NCBI GenBank assembly: GCA_964498835.1
Contig: CAZCIX010000001.1
Span: forward strand, 30,295 to 94,294
Length of the DNA stretch: 64,000 nt
Direction: 5' to 3'
From: JAGKXB01 sp964498835
GTDB taxonomy: Bacteria > Pseudomonadota > Gammaproteobacteria > Burkholderiales > Burkholderiaceae_D
The notes below the pieces were generated by a model that made no database searches, was not told the origin of the DNA, and worked only from the letters and a program-made list of their open reading frames with translations. Numbering within the stretch: the stretch's first letter is position 1; each line of letters starts with the position of its first letter. The position numbers were made by a program, and so were the translations under genes. Positions 18,088 through 27,221 of this stretch are shown here, one piece after another.

Positions 18088-18188
18088 GGTTCATACTTCA
18101 TACAACATACAATACATAAGGGCGGATGGTTAATCCGCCCAAATCCATCATCAAATGTTTAACGCCAAAACATTAAAAAATCTACACA

Positions 18189-18440
18189 TTAAGATTCAGG
18201 CAATACGACGTTGACATCCAGCACTTCGAGATTGCCCTGGCGATCCAGTGAAATCTTGATGTCGTCAGGATTGACTTTGGTGTATTTGGAGATCACCTCT
18301 ATCAGTTCCTTATGCAATGCTGGTAAAAAGTCGGAGCCACTACGTCCACCACGCTCACGCGCGATGATGATTTGCAAGCGTTCTTTGGCTGCTGGTGCGC
18401 TTTTGGGTTTATTCGGAAATAAGAATGAAAGCAAAGCCAT
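18189..18440 (-). CDS. minE: Cell division topological specificity factor MinE
   Basis: MinE drives pole-to-pole oscillation of MinCD by stimulating the MinD ATPase. The 83-residue product starts at the ATG ending at 18440, preceded by GGAGGAAAG; the frame stays open 15 codons further, but that region lies in the minD end. The N-terminal amphipathic segment MALLSFLFPNKPKSA and ERLQIIIARERGG are typical. It starts one base after minD ends. Confidence 0.95.
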   Translation of the reverse strand: MALLSFLFPNKPKSAPAAKERLQIIIARERGGRSGSDFLPALHKELIEVISKYTKVNPDDIKISLDRQGNLEVLDVNVVLPES

Positions 18441-18441
18441 A

Positions 18442-19257
18442 TTACTTTCCTCCAAAAATACGCTTGAGCAAGCCGGGTTTTTCATAGGATGTGAAACGCA
18501 ATGGCAGGTCTTCTCCTAAGAAGCGCGACACCACATCGCTATAAGCCGTGGATACATCACTGCCTTCCATATGGATGGCGGGATTACCTTGATTGGAGGC
18601 GTGTAACACGGATTCTGATTCAGGAATAATTCCGATAAGCGGAATACGCAAAATTTCCTGTACGTCGGTGTACGACAGCATTTCTCCTGCATCCACGCGT
18701 TTGGGGGAATAACGGGTGATGAGCAAATGTTCTTTGACAGGTTCTCCACCGTTGAGTGCGCGGCGTGATTTGGCTTGGATAATGCCCAAAATGCGGTCAG
18801 AGTCGCGTACAGAGGAGACTTCTGGATTGGTGACTACGATCGCTTCATCCGCAAACGTGAGCGCCATCAACGCACCGTGTTCGATACCGGCAGGAGAATC
18901 ACAAACAATGTAATCAAAGCCCATTTTTGCCAAATCTTGCAGAACGCGTTCGACACCTTCTTCTGTCAACGCATCTTTGTCCCGGGTTTGGGACGCTGGC
19001 AAAATAAACAAATTGTCGCAATGCTTGTCTTTGATCAGCGCTTGATTGAGCGTGGCTTCGTTACTGATGACATTGATTAAGTCGTATACGACACGTCGCT
19101 CGCAACCCATGATTAAATCCAGGTTACGCAAGCCAACGTCAAAATCGATCACAACGGTTTTATGACCACGTAAAGCGAGGCCGGATGAAAAGCTGGCGCT
19201 GGAAGTGGTTTTCCCCACACCTCCTTTGCCTGAGGTTACAACGACGATTTTGGTCAC
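18442..19257 (-). CDS. minD: Septum site-determining ATPase MinD
   Basis: Membrane-cycling ATPase that recruits MinC. The 271-residue product has the deviant Walker A VTSGKGGVGKTTSSA at the N-terminus and the VIDFDVGLRNLDLIMGCERR motif. It ends with an amphipathic membrane-targeting helix (GLLKRIFGGK). It sits between minC and minE in the normal order. Confidence 0.97.
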   Translation of the reverse strand: MTKIVVVTSGKGGVGKTTSSASFSSGLALRGHKTVVIDFDVGLRNLDLIMGCERRVVYDLINVISNEATLNQALIKDKHCDNLFILPASQTRDKDALTEEGVERVLQDLAKMGFDYIVCDSPAGIEHGALMALTFADEAIVVTNPEVSSVRDSDRILGIIQAKSRRALNGGEPVKEHLLITRYSPKRVDAGEMLSYTDVQEILRIPLIGIIPESESVLHASNQGNPAIHMEGSDVSTAYSDVVSRFLGEDLPLRFTSYEKPGLLKRIFGGK

Positions 19258-19307
19258 AAAAAACTCCTTAAGGGAAAAATGAAATGATGATTTGAAATAT
19301 AAAATTT

Positions 19308-20162
19308 TTAATTTTTACTATTCGAATGGTGCGGGTGGTGCAGATGTGGGGCTTGAATCGGTGTCATATCAAGGCGATCACCTACCAGGCTAACTTGAAC
19401 CGCTTGTTGTGCTAATTCTTGCGGCAAACCATCATCAAAAGTGCGGTACATACCGGCAATAGAAATCAATTCCGCTTCCAGGCTTAACGCAAAAATGCGT
19501 GCGCCGGTATGACCGCTGGCACCTGCCAAAGCACGTCCACGCAAAGGTGCGTACACGTGAATACTGCCATCGGCGATGACTTCTGCCCCGTTATTGACCG
19601 CTGCGGTAACAATCAAATCTGCACCACGCGCATAAATACGTTGGCCAGCACGTACGGGCGTATCAATAATCATCGTGCCTGGAGCGACTTCTTTGAGCAT
19701 GGTTGTGTTAGCTGTCGTGTCTTCTTGTTGCGCAGTTTCTGGAACGATTTCTGTCGTTGTTACTTTGGTCGCAGGTTTGTCTTCAACATCGCTGCTTTGA
19801 TCTTGATCGATGTAGGCGGTTGCTGTGGTGTCAAGGCTTAAGCCATTTGCCAAAATGCTGTCATGCATGCATGCTGGCGCGTTGCGTACTGCGACGGGGT
19901 TTAACTGATGTGCTTTGAACAACGTAATCAGCGTTGTCCAGTCTATAGCATTGACGGCTTCTATTTCTGTCACTGTATGCAGATCCAGTGCGCCAAGATC
20001 AATCACGGCAAATTCATGATCAAAAAAATCCGACATGCCGCCCGTCATTTCTTTTAATGACGCTTCCCATTGCACTGGGTTGGATGAGTGAAGAATCGCG
20101 GAAATAGCAACAACCGTGGATATTTTGATTTCGATGGGTTTGCGACTTGAACTGGATGACAT
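19308..20162 (-). CDS. minC: Septum site-determining protein MinC
   Basis: Inhibitor of FtsZ polymerisation. The product has 284 residues. A weakly conserved N-terminal domain is followed by an acidic, Thr-rich linker (about residues 125-155). The C-terminal beta-helix contains PVRAGQRIYARGADLIVTA and DGSIHVYAPLRGRALAGASG, the MinD-binding region. The long linker is slightly unusual. Operon with minD and minE. Confidence 0.95.
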   Translation of the reverse strand: MSSSSSRKPIEIKISTVVAISAILHSSNPVQWEASLKEMTGGMSDFFDHEFAVIDLGALDLHTVTEIEAVNAIDWTTLITLFKAHQLNPVAVRNAPACMHDSILANGLSLDTTATAYIDQDQSSDVEDKPATKVTTTEIVPETAQQEDTTANTTMLKEVAPGTMIIDTPVRAGQRIYARGADLIVTAAVNNGAEVIADGSIHVYAPLRGRALAGASGHTGARIFALSLEAELISIAGMYRTFDDGLPQELAQQAVQVSLVGDRLDMTPIQAPHLHHPHHSNSKN

Positions 20163-20272
20163 AGGGAAAGTAAAAATAGGGGCTTTTTAAGCCTGATTTG
20201 AATCTAATTTGAGCCTAATTTGGCGCTAAAACGCTTAAGAAGCAGCAGCAGCGCCAAAAAATAAGCAGTATA

Positions 20273-21250
20273 TTACATTACCGAAACCGCTTGAAAATCA
20301 TCTTGCGCATCTTGTGTCGTTTGTAATGAAATCACTTTGGAATCCCCAAAATTGCTGGAGCATGGTTCGTCATCAAATGCAATATCACCTTGCGCATTGG
20401 GAATGCCGTTTGCCTCTAAATTGGCAAAATTAAACTGATTGCGATCCATTAAATGCGAAGGAACGACGGTGGATAAAGAAGAGAAAATGCTTTCCACTCG
20501 TCCTGGAAATTGTTTTTCCCAATCGCGCATCAATTGTTTGATTTGTTTGCGCTGCAGATTTTCTTGCGAACCGCATAAATCGCAGGGAATGATGGGAAAT
20601 TGCTTGACCTGCGCATAACGCTCTGAATCTTTTTCTTTTACATACGCCATGGGGCGAATCACGATATGTTGTCCGTCATCCGATTGCAATTTGGCTGGCA
20701 TGCCTTTGAGTTTGCCCCCGAAGAACATATTCAAAAAGAAGGTTTCCAGAATATCGTCTCGGTGGTGGCCTAGTGCAATTTTGGTCGCGCCGAGCTCATT
20801 GGCCACGCGATACAAAATACCGCGCCGCAAGCGTGAGCAGAGCGAGCAAGTGGTTTTGCCTTCAGGAATGACACGCTTGACGATGCTGTAGGTATCTTGA
20901 TTTTCAATGTGAAAAGGCACACCGAGTTTGGTCAAATATGCGGGTAGAATGTCGGCCGGAAAGTTGGGCTGTTTTTGATCCAGATTGACGGCGACAATAT
21001 CAAAATGAATCGGCGCCCGTGCGCGTAGCGTAAGCAAAATATCCAGCAAGGTATAGCTATCTTTGCCGCCAGACAAACAAACCATGACCTTGTCGCCCTC
21101 TTTGATCATGTCAAAATCCTGGATGGCTTGACCGACCTGGCGACATAAGCGTTTATGTAGCTTGTTGTTTTCGTACTGAACTTTTTCAGCCTGCTTACTT
21201 AATTGTGCACTACATTGTTCTGTACGTTGCGCAGAGACATCAACATCCAT
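20273..21250 (-). CDS. ttcA: tRNA 2-thiocytidine(32) synthetase TtcA
   Basis: Thiolates C32 in certain tRNAs with an iron-sulfur cluster and ATP. With the start at 21250 (AAGGAA seven bases upstream) the product has 325 residues. The PP-loop is CLSGGKDSYTLLD, and the cluster cysteines include CSLCSRLRRG. A frame extending to 21328 would overlap the divergent methyltransferase gene and is less likely. The two genes share a 38-bp promoter region. Confidence 0.94.
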   Translation of the reverse strand: MDVDVSAQRTEQCSAQLSKQAEKVQYENNKLHKRLCRQVGQAIQDFDMIKEGDKVMVCLSGGKDSYTLLDILLTLRARAPIHFDIVAVNLDQKQPNFPADILPAYLTKLGVPFHIENQDTYSIVKRVIPEGKTTCSLCSRLRRGILYRVANELGATKIALGHHRDDILETFFLNMFFGGKLKGMPAKLQSDDGQHIVIRPMAYVKEKDSERYAQVKQFPIIPCDLCGSQENLQRKQIKQLMRDWEKQFPGRVESIFSSLSTVVPSHLMDRNQFNFANLEANGIPNAQGDIAFDDEPCSSNFGDSKVISLQTTQDAQDDFQAVSVM

Positions 21251-21288
21251 TTGTGTATTCCTTTTAATGCGAAAGATTTCAGGCCGAC

Positions 21289-22461
21289 ATGATACTACCC
21301 GAACCGAGTGAACAGGCACGCGCTGCATCGGATGCGCTTACTTTACATATCAGCCGTGAAATTGAATCTCATGGTGGGTGGATTTCGTTTGCGCGCTTTA
21401 TGGAGTTGCTGTTGTATACGCCAAAGCTTGGTTATTACAGTGGCGGCGCAAAGAAATTAGGTGAACAGGGGGATTTTACAACCGCACCAGAAATGACGCC
21501 TTTATTTGGCGCGACGCTGGCACAGGTGGCGGCTAAGTTGATGGCGCAAAGCACGCCGCAATTACTGGAATTTGGTGCTGGTACGGGTCAATTGGCGCAC
21601 GATGTGTTGACTGAATTGGCGGCGATGAATGTGCCAGTGACGCAGTACGCGATTGTTGAATTGTCTGGCGAGTTGCGCGCACGTCAGCAAGAGAAGCTGC
21701 GTGACTTTCCTCAAGTCTGTTGGTTAGATGCCTTACCCGCTGCATTTTCTGGCGTGGTATTAGCGAATGAAGTGCTGGATGCCATGCCCGTTCATCTGGT
21801 TTGCAAGCAAAGTGAAAATACTTGGTGTGAGCAAGGCGTGGCGTGGTCGGAAGAACGTGGCTTTGTGTTTGCTCAGCGTGAATGCACCCCTGAATTGTTA
21901 CAGCAAATTGGGCAACAAATCCTGGATGCAGAGGATTTGCCAGTCGGTTATTTGACGGAAGTCCATCCGCTGGCGTGTGGTTTTATCCATACTTTGGCTG
22001 CGATGTTACAAGCTGGGCGAGCGCAAAGTGGTAGCGGCGGCGCGGCGATTTTGATCGATTATGGCTTTCCAGCGCATGAATACTATTTAGCTCAGCGCTC
22101 GCAAGGAACTTTGATGTGTCATTACCGCCACCATGCGCATGCTGATCCATTTTATTTGCCTGGTTTGCAGGACGTGACAGCGCACGTGGATTTCAGCGCG
22201 ATGGCGCGTACAGCGCTCATGGGCGGCCTGGATGTGTTGGCGTATATGGGGCAAGCGGCGTTTTTGATTCATGCTGGCATCGGTGATTTATTAATGCGCA
22301 CGCCGGTGACGGATTCGCTGCGGTATTTACCACAAGCGAAAGCCGTGCAGAAACTGGTATCGCCTGCTGAAATGGGTGAGTTATTCAAGGTGCTGGTGCT
22401 TGGGGCGGGCGTTGATCTACCACCAGAATTTGCGCGTGGGGATCATAGTTATAAACTATAA
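21289..22461 (+). CDS. MidA/NDUFAF7-type SAM-dependent methyltransferase
   Basis: A 390-residue class I methyltransferase of the MidA family (formerly DUF185). The signature YYSGGAKKLGEQGDFTTAPE is followed by the SAM site LLEFGAGTGQLAHDVL and ANEVLDAMPVHL. Mitochondrial relatives methylate a complex I subunit; the bacterial substrate is not known from sequence. It diverges from ttcA. Confidence 0.88.
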   Translation: MILPEPSEQARAASDALTLHISREIESHGGWISFARFMELLLYTPKLGYYSGGAKKLGEQGDFTTAPEMTPLFGATLAQVAAKLMAQSTPQLLEFGAGTGQLAHDVLTELAAMNVPVTQYAIVELSGELRARQQEKLRDFPQVCWLDALPAAFSGVVLANEVLDAMPVHLVCKQSENTWCEQGVAWSEERGFVFAQRECTPELLQQIGQQILDAEDLPVGYLTEVHPLACGFIHTLAAMLQAGRAQSGSGGAAILIDYGFPAHEYYLAQRSQGTLMCHYRHHAHADPFYLPGLQDVTAHVDFSAMARTALMGGLDVLAYMGQAAFLIHAGIGDLLMRTPVTDSLRYLPQAKAVQKLVSPAEMGELFKVLVLGAGVDLPPEFARGDHSYKL

Positions 22462-22472
22462 ATCCGCCACAC

Positions 22473-22490
22473 CCGTCGTTCCCGCGGTTT
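22473..22490. repeat. Truncated copy of the dispersed repeat end
   Basis: CCGTCGTTCCCGCGGTTT matches the left end of the repeats at 14634 and 58772. The right half is not seen. It lies between the methyltransferase and cysteine synthase genes. Confidence 0.6.
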
Positions 22491-22555
22491 GGTGGTTAGC
22501 GTGGTTTTAGGGTTTTATGGTTTTTGGTTTTGTTTTTTCAACGTTAAGGATAGTT

Positions 22556-23311
22556 ATGAAAATTGCTCAGGATGTCGTTCAATTAATAGGCAACACGCCT
22601 TTAGTACGTATCAACCGTTTGGTGAGTGGTGCGAATGGTGCAACTGCGGATGTCGTCGCCAAGCTAGAGTTTTATAACCCAGCACATAGNNNNNNNNNNN
22701 NNNNNNNNNNNNNNNNNNNNNNNNNNNNNNNNNNNNNNNNNNNNNNNNNNNNNNNNNNNNNNNNNNNNNNNNNNNNNNNNNNNNNNNNNCGTTATTTCCT
22801 GCCGCAGCAATTCAAAAATCTCGCCAATCCAGAAATCCATCGCAACACCACAGCAGAGGAAATCTGGCGCGACACTGATGGCCAGGTTGATATCGTCGTC
22901 GCAGGTATCGGCACTGGCGGCACGATTACTGGCGTGGGTGAAGTGTTAAAAGCCCGTAAACCTGGCGTCCAAATGATTGCCGTAGAACCCGACGCTTCCC
23001 CCATGTTGTCATGCGGCACCAAAGGGCCACACGTGATTCAAGGCATCGGCGCGGGTTTTGTGCCAGACATCCTCAATACTAAAATTTATGACGAAGTCGT
23101 GCGTGTCACCAACGACGACGCCTTGGTCACAGCCCGTCGGGCGGCTAAGGAAGAAGGCTTGTTGGTCGGCATTTCATCCGGCGCAGCCTTGTGGGCAGCG
23201 ATACAAGTGGCGCAAAGGCCAGAAAATGCTGGCAAGTTGCTGGTGACGATTATTCCTTCGTTTGGCGAGCGTTATTTGAGTACGGCGTTGTTTGCGGATT
23301 TGGCGCAATAA
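22556..23311 (+). CDS. cysK: Cysteine synthase A, interrupted by an assembly gap
   Basis: O-acetylserine sulfhydrylase, the last step of cysteine synthesis. ATG 22556 follows TTAAGGA. The N-terminus has VVQLIGNTPLVRINRLV. After the gap the frame resumes with LPQQFKNLANPEIHRNTT, GGQVDIVVAGIGTGGTITG-type sequence, and the C-terminal SSGAALWAA and PSFGERYLSTALFADL. By comparison with the family about 90 residues are missing, including the PLP-binding Lys segment and the TSGNTG loop. The flanks do not repeat each other, so real sequence is absent and the 100 N is a placeholder. Nothing shows the gene to be defective. Confidence 0.92.
   Translation: MKIAQDVVQLIGNTPLVRINRLVSGANGATADVVAKLEFYNPAHXXXXXXXXXXXXXXXXXXXXXXXXXXXXXXXXXXRYFLPQQFKNLANPEIHRNTTAEEIWRDTDGQVDIVVAGIGTGGTITGVGEVLKARKPGVQMIAVEPDASPMLSCGTKGPHVIQGIGAGFVPDILNTKIYDEVVRVTNDDALVTARRAAKEEGLLVGISSGAALWAAIQVAQRPENAGKLLVTIIPSFGERYLSTALFADLAQ
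22690..22789. other. Assembly gap of 100 N inside cysK
   Basis: Unlike two other gaps in this window, its flanks are not identical, and roughly 270-290 bp of coding sequence is missing by family comparison. Coordinates to the right are therefore probably compressed by about 200 bp. Confidence 0.85.
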
Positions 23312-23324
23312 AACAATCAAACAT

Positions 23325-23364
23325 AAAAAAGCGCGGGGTGATTTGACTCACTCCGCGCTTTTGT
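23325..23364. terminator. Bidirectional terminator between cysK and pckG
   Basis: A 15-bp stem (AAAAGCGCGGGGTGA with TCACTCCGCGCTTTT, one wobble) around a TTTGAC loop, with A and T tracts on the two sides. It is placed between convergent genes and can serve both. Confidence 0.92.
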
Positions 23365-23391
23365 TTGTGTTTCTGCTTTTGCTTCTGTTTC

Positions 23392-25266
23392 TTACATGTC
23401 TAGATGTTGACCGCCATTAAGACGCGATTGCAATTGCGCTTTGGTGGTTTGCAACGCTTGTGGCAAGCGGTAGTGCAGTTTTTCAAACAATTCGCTATGC
23501 AATTTCAGCTCAGTTTCCCACGCTGCTTTGTCGATGGAGGTGATGGTGTTGAATTGTTCTTGCGTAAATTCGATGCCATCCCATTTCAAATCAGCAAATT
23601 GTGGTGACACGCCGAAAATGTTTTCAACGCCGCTGTTTTTCCCTTCAATGCGATCCAACATCCATTTCAATACGCGCATGTTGTCGCCAAAGCCAGGCCA
23701 GACGAATTTGCCTTCAGCGTCGGTGCGGAACCAGTTGACGCAGTAGATTTTTGGCAAGGCTGCGCCGGCTTGTTGAATCTTTTCTCCCACATTTAACCAA
23801 TGTTGGAAATAGTCGCTCATGTTGTAACCCATGAATGGCAACATCGCGAATGGATCGCGGCGAACCACACCCATTTGGCCAGCGGCAGCGGCAGTGGTTT
23901 CTGAGCCCATAGTCGCTGCCATGTAAACGCCTTCAACCCAGTTACGTGCTTCGGTGACGAGTGGCACGGTGGTGGAACGACGGCCGCCGAAAATAAAGGC
24001 GGAAATTGGCACGCCAGCTGGATCATCCCAGGCTGGATCGATGACTGGGTTTTGTGTTGCAGCAACGGTGAAACGAGCGTTGGGATGCGCTGCTTTGCGG
24101 CCAGTTTCTTTAGCGATTTCTGGTGTCCAGTCTTTGCCTTGCCAATCGATCAAGTGCGCTGGTGCTTCTTTGGTCAAACCTTCCCACCAGACATCGCCAT
24201 CGTCAGTTAATGCAACGTTGGTGAAAATGGTGTTTTCATTCATGGACGCCATGCAATTGGAGTTGGTTCTGGTATTGGTGCCAGGTGCAACGCCGAAATA
24301 ACCTGCTTCTGGGTTGATTGCATACAAACGGCCATCTTTGCCAGGCTTAATCCATGCAATATCGTCGCCGATGGTGGTGACTTTCCAGCCTTCAAAACCT
24401 TTTGGTGGAATCAACATGGCGAAGTTGGTTTTGCCGCAAGCGGATGGGAATGCGGCTGCGACGTAGTGTTTCTTACCTTCGGGGGATTCCACGCCCAAAA
24501 TCAACATATGTTCAGCCAACCAGCCTTGATCGCGGCCCATGGTGGATGCGATACGCAAGGCGAAGCATTTTTTACCTAACAATGCGTTGCCGCCGTAACC
24601 GGAACCATAGGACCAGATTTCACGTGTTTCAGGGAAGTGCACGATGTATTTGGTTGCGTTGCATGGCCAAGCGACGTCTTTTTGACCCGCTTCCAATGGT
24701 GCGCCAACTGAGTGTACGCAAGGGACAAATTCACCGTCAGTGCCCAATACGTCGTATACCGCTTTGCCCATGCGCGTCATGATGCGCATGTTGACGGCGA
24801 CGTAAGGAGAGTCGGACAACTCAATCCCAATGTGAGCGATTGGTGAGCCGAGTGGGCCCATGGAGAATGGCACCACGTACATGGTACGACCGCGCATGCA
24901 GCCATCAAACAAGCCATTCAATGTGGTGCGCATAACGGCGGGTTCCATCCAGTGATTGGTTGGGCCGGCATCTTCTTTTTTCTCGCTGCAAATAAAGGTG
25001 CGATCTTCAACACGGGCGACGTCCGATGGATCGGAACAGGCTAAATAGCTGTTTGGACGTTTGGCATCGTTGAGTTTTTTCATGGTGCCGCCTTCGACCA
25101 TCAAAGCGCACAAGCGATCGTATTCGCTTTGTGAGCCATCACACCAATAGATACTGTCTGGCTTGGCCAGGGCAGCGACTTCTGCGACCCAGTTGATTAA
25201 TTTTTGATGTTTGACATAAGCTGGAATGTTCAGTGTTGCAACATCAGCCTTAACAGGTTGATTCAT
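23392..25266 (-). CDS. pckG: Phosphoenolpyruvate carboxykinase (GTP)
   Basis: Interconverts oxaloacetate and phosphoenolpyruvate with GTP, a gluconeogenic step. The product has 624 residues, starting at the second ATG (MNQPVKADV), which has GGAG six bases upstream. The first ATG, four codons earlier, overlaps that site. The kinase-1 P-loop is FPSACGKTNFAML; kinase-2 is TIGDDIAWIKPG. The catalytic region also shows YGSGYGGNALLGKKCFALR. Transcribed alone. Confidence 0.97.
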   Translation of the reverse strand: MNQPVKADVATLNIPAYVKHQKLINWVAEVAALAKPDSIYWCDGSQSEYDRLCALMVEGGTMKKLNDAKRPNSYLACSDPSDVARVEDRTFICSEKKEDAGPTNHWMEPAVMRTTLNGLFDGCMRGRTMYVVPFSMGPLGSPIAHIGIELSDSPYVAVNMRIMTRMGKAVYDVLGTDGEFVPCVHSVGAPLEAGQKDVAWPCNATKYIVHFPETREIWSYGSGYGGNALLGKKCFALRIASTMGRDQGWLAEHMLILGVESPEGKKHYVAAAFPSACGKTNFAMLIPPKGFEGWKVTTIGDDIAWIKPGKDGRLYAINPEAGYFGVAPGTNTRTNSNCMASMNENTIFTNVALTDDGDVWWEGLTKEAPAHLIDWQGKDWTPEIAKETGRKAAHPNARFTVAATQNPVIDPAWDDPAGVPISAFIFGGRRSTTVPLVTEARNWVEGVYMAATMGSETTAAAAGQMGVVRRDPFAMLPFMGYNMSDYFQHWLNVGEKIQQAGAALPKIYCVNWFRTDAEGKFVWPGFGDNMRVLKWMLDRIEGKNSGVENIFGVSPQFADLKWDGIEFTQEQFNTITSIDKAAWETELKLHSELFEKLHYRLPQALQTTKAQLQSRLNGGQHLDM

Positions 25267-25278
25267 AGAGTGCTCCAA

Positions 25279-25582
25279 TGCTAGTAAAGAAAATTTGACT
25301 TATCCGGCACGATGATCGCCAACTTACGGCTACTTAGAATTGTTTTTATGCTAGCGCGATGATGAGTGGCAGTGGCTACGGCGGTTTTGCTGCAAGAATT
25401 CTGTAATCTGTAATCGAATCCGAGATGATAGCAGGTCTTTGTATTCGTCATCTACACCTACGCCTATTGAAGGGCTGATTAGATATGATTGATGACCAGG
25501 CAATGTCGTTACCCTTATCCTTGCTTGCAATAGGCCGCTAGGCCCGTCATCAGGATAAGTTAAATCAATGAATGGAGAATTT
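25279..25582. other. Intergenic region with a long inverted repeat, no intact gene
   Basis: It lies between the pckG start and the broken secreted gene. CTTATCCT (25514-25521) and AGGATAAG (25552-25559) are perfect complements around a GC-rich core with GGCC-GCTA-GGCC. This could form a hairpin about 24 bp upstream of the next start codon. No protein-like frame was found. Confidence 0.5.
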
Positions 25583-26067
25583 ATGAAAACATTTAGAAAT
25601 AATGCATTTTAATATTGGGGGTGTTATTGGGTATAGGTTTCGCAAGTCACTAGGCGTTTGCTACAAGAGTGATTAGTGCTGGCACGAATCTTGATTCGGA
25701 GGGGAGGCCTGGAAAATTATGCCCTGGCACATGTGAAATGCGTGGGTTGGCCCGGTATGGCTGCTGGTTGAAGCAGCCTAACACAGGTCTTGGTCTATGC
25801 GAATGCGACCAGCCGGCTCCTATAATAGTTATGTCACCACAACCATCACCGGTTTGTGTTGCTAATAATCAAGTAATTTGCAAGACTTTTGAACTGATCG
25901 ATGCATATACTGATACTGGTTCGTGTAACAAAAAACGTTGTGCGCTAGGAATACCACGAGATGCTTTAGCTAATTATGGAATCGAAATAAAAGACGGTTT
26001 AGCGTATTACAAAAGTGATTCAACAAAATTTACTTCATGGTCTGGTGGAAACAAACAAACCTTATAG
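25583..26067 (+). pseudogene. Secreted cysteine-rich protein gene, probably broken in its signal peptide
   Basis: A good start (ATG 25583 after GGAGAATTT) opens MKTFRNNAF and stops after nine codons. In the frame used further down, the DNA from 25606 encodes ILILGVLLGIGFASH, then TAG at 25651, then AFATRVISAGTN. This reads as an ordinary signal peptide broken by one frameshift near a T run and one stop codon. The remaining frame (GTG 25669 to 26067, 132 residues) holds eight cysteines and no export signal. It is likely a decaying gene; sequencing error could account for the shift, less easily for both lesions. The protein family is unknown. Confidence 0.6.
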
Positions 26068-26092
26068 CTTGTCTCGTGCTAATCGAATTTTG

Positions 26093-27190
26093 TCAGGTTG
26101 CGCGGTAGCGTTCAAGCCAATGGGCATATGGAGCGGGCAGCGTCCATGAGGGGCGCTCGATTTGTAAAACCTTTGCTGCGTGATAAGGCCAATGAGGGTT
26201 GGTAAGATGGGCTCGGCCAATCATGACCAAGTCTAGTTGACCATCGGCAATCACCTGATTAGCGGTGATGGGGTCGTCAAAACCCCAGGCAGAGGCAACA
26301 GGAATTTTGGCTTCTTGTTTTACCCGTGCTGCAATGGGCGCCAGAAATGCCGGCCCCCAGGGTATGTCGGCTTCGGGGGTTGAGAACCCTATGCTGACGT
26401 TAAGGAAATCCATCCCTGCTTGACGTAATTCGGTAACCAGTCTGATCGAATCAACTAGTGTTTCTTCGTCACGACCATCGTATTCAATGACCCCAAGGCG
26501 AACCGTGAGCGGCAAGTGCTCTGGCCATACTTGGCGAACCGCTGAAAGCGTCTCCAACAAGAAGCGACCTCGGTTTTCCGGACTACCACCGTATTCGTCG
26601 GAGCGCTGGTTTGCGTGACGGGAAAAAAAACTCTGACCAAGGTAACCGTGAGCAAAGTGAAGTTCCAGCCACTCAAAACCAGCATTGCGGGCACGAATGG
26701 CCGCAGAGACGAAATCTTCGCGGACCGATTGAATATCACGTTTTTCCATAGCTTTAGGTACTTTGGATAAATGACCGCCAAACGCTAAAGCGGAGGGTGA
26801 AATTGTCGTCCAAGCACGTGGGTCATTCTCAGGAATATGGTCATCCCCCTCCCAAGGACGGTTGGCGTTTGCTTTGCGACCGGCATGCCCAATCTGAATA
26901 CCTGCTACAGCACCAGCTTCCTTGATGGCCTTGGCAATCGGCGCCAGGGCCTCTGATTGAGCATCATTCCACAGCCCCAGACAGGCGGGTGTAATTCGTC
27001 CCTCTGGTGAGACAGCAGTGGCTTCGACGATCACTAGGCCGGCCCCACCACGAGACAAGCCCGCGTAATGTGCAAAATGCCAATCATTGGCTATACCGTC
27101 ATTCGCAGAATACTGGCACATTGGAGGAATCGCGATACGGTTACGTAATTCAATGGATTTGAGGCGATAGGGTGTAAATAGTTGAGACAT
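26093..27190 (-). CDS. Old yellow enzyme family NADH:flavin oxidoreductase (YqjM/XenA-like)
   Basis: An FMN-dependent ene-reductase of 365 residues. The N-terminus PPMCQYSANDGIANDWHFAH carries the Cys that tunes FMN in the YqjM/XenA class. GIQIGHAGRKA provides the substrate-binding His, and HFAHGYLGQSFFSRHANQRS and DEYGGSPENRGRFLLE complete the signature. The start at 27190 follows only a weak AAGAAAG; a frame to 27253 exists but is less convincing. By eye the base composition is more GC-rich than its surroundings. It lies between a broken gene and an orphan gene end, suggesting acquisition. Natural substrate unknown. Confidence 0.9.
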   Translation of the reverse strand: MSQLFTPYRLKSIELRNRIAIPPMCQYSANDGIANDWHFAHYAGLSRGGAGLVIVEATAVSPEGRITPACLGLWNDAQSEALAPIAKAIKEAGAVAGIQIGHAGRKANANRPWEGDDHIPENDPRAWTTISPSALAFGGHLSKVPKAMEKRDIQSVREDFVSAAIRARNAGFEWLELHFAHGYLGQSFFSRHANQRSDEYGGSPENRGRFLLETLSAVRQVWPEHLPLTVRLGVIEYDGRDEETLVDSIRLVTELRQAGMDFLNVSIGFSTPEADIPWGPAFLAPIAARVKQEAKIPVASAWGFDDPITANQVIADGQLDLVMIGRAHLTNPHWPYHAAKVLQIERPSWTLPAPYAHWLERYRAT

Positions 27191-27221
27191 GATGTGCAGT
27201 TTCTTTCTTGAAAAATGGGCG

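Noticed and set aside
20163..20272. Small gene between minC and ttcA
   Set aside because: Only 110 bp, AT-rich, with no start and ribosome-binding site combination.
25669..26067. Intact cytoplasmic 132-residue gene starting at GTG
   Set aside because: The upstream DNA clearly encodes a signal peptide in two frames with a good start site, so a broken secreted gene explains the data better.
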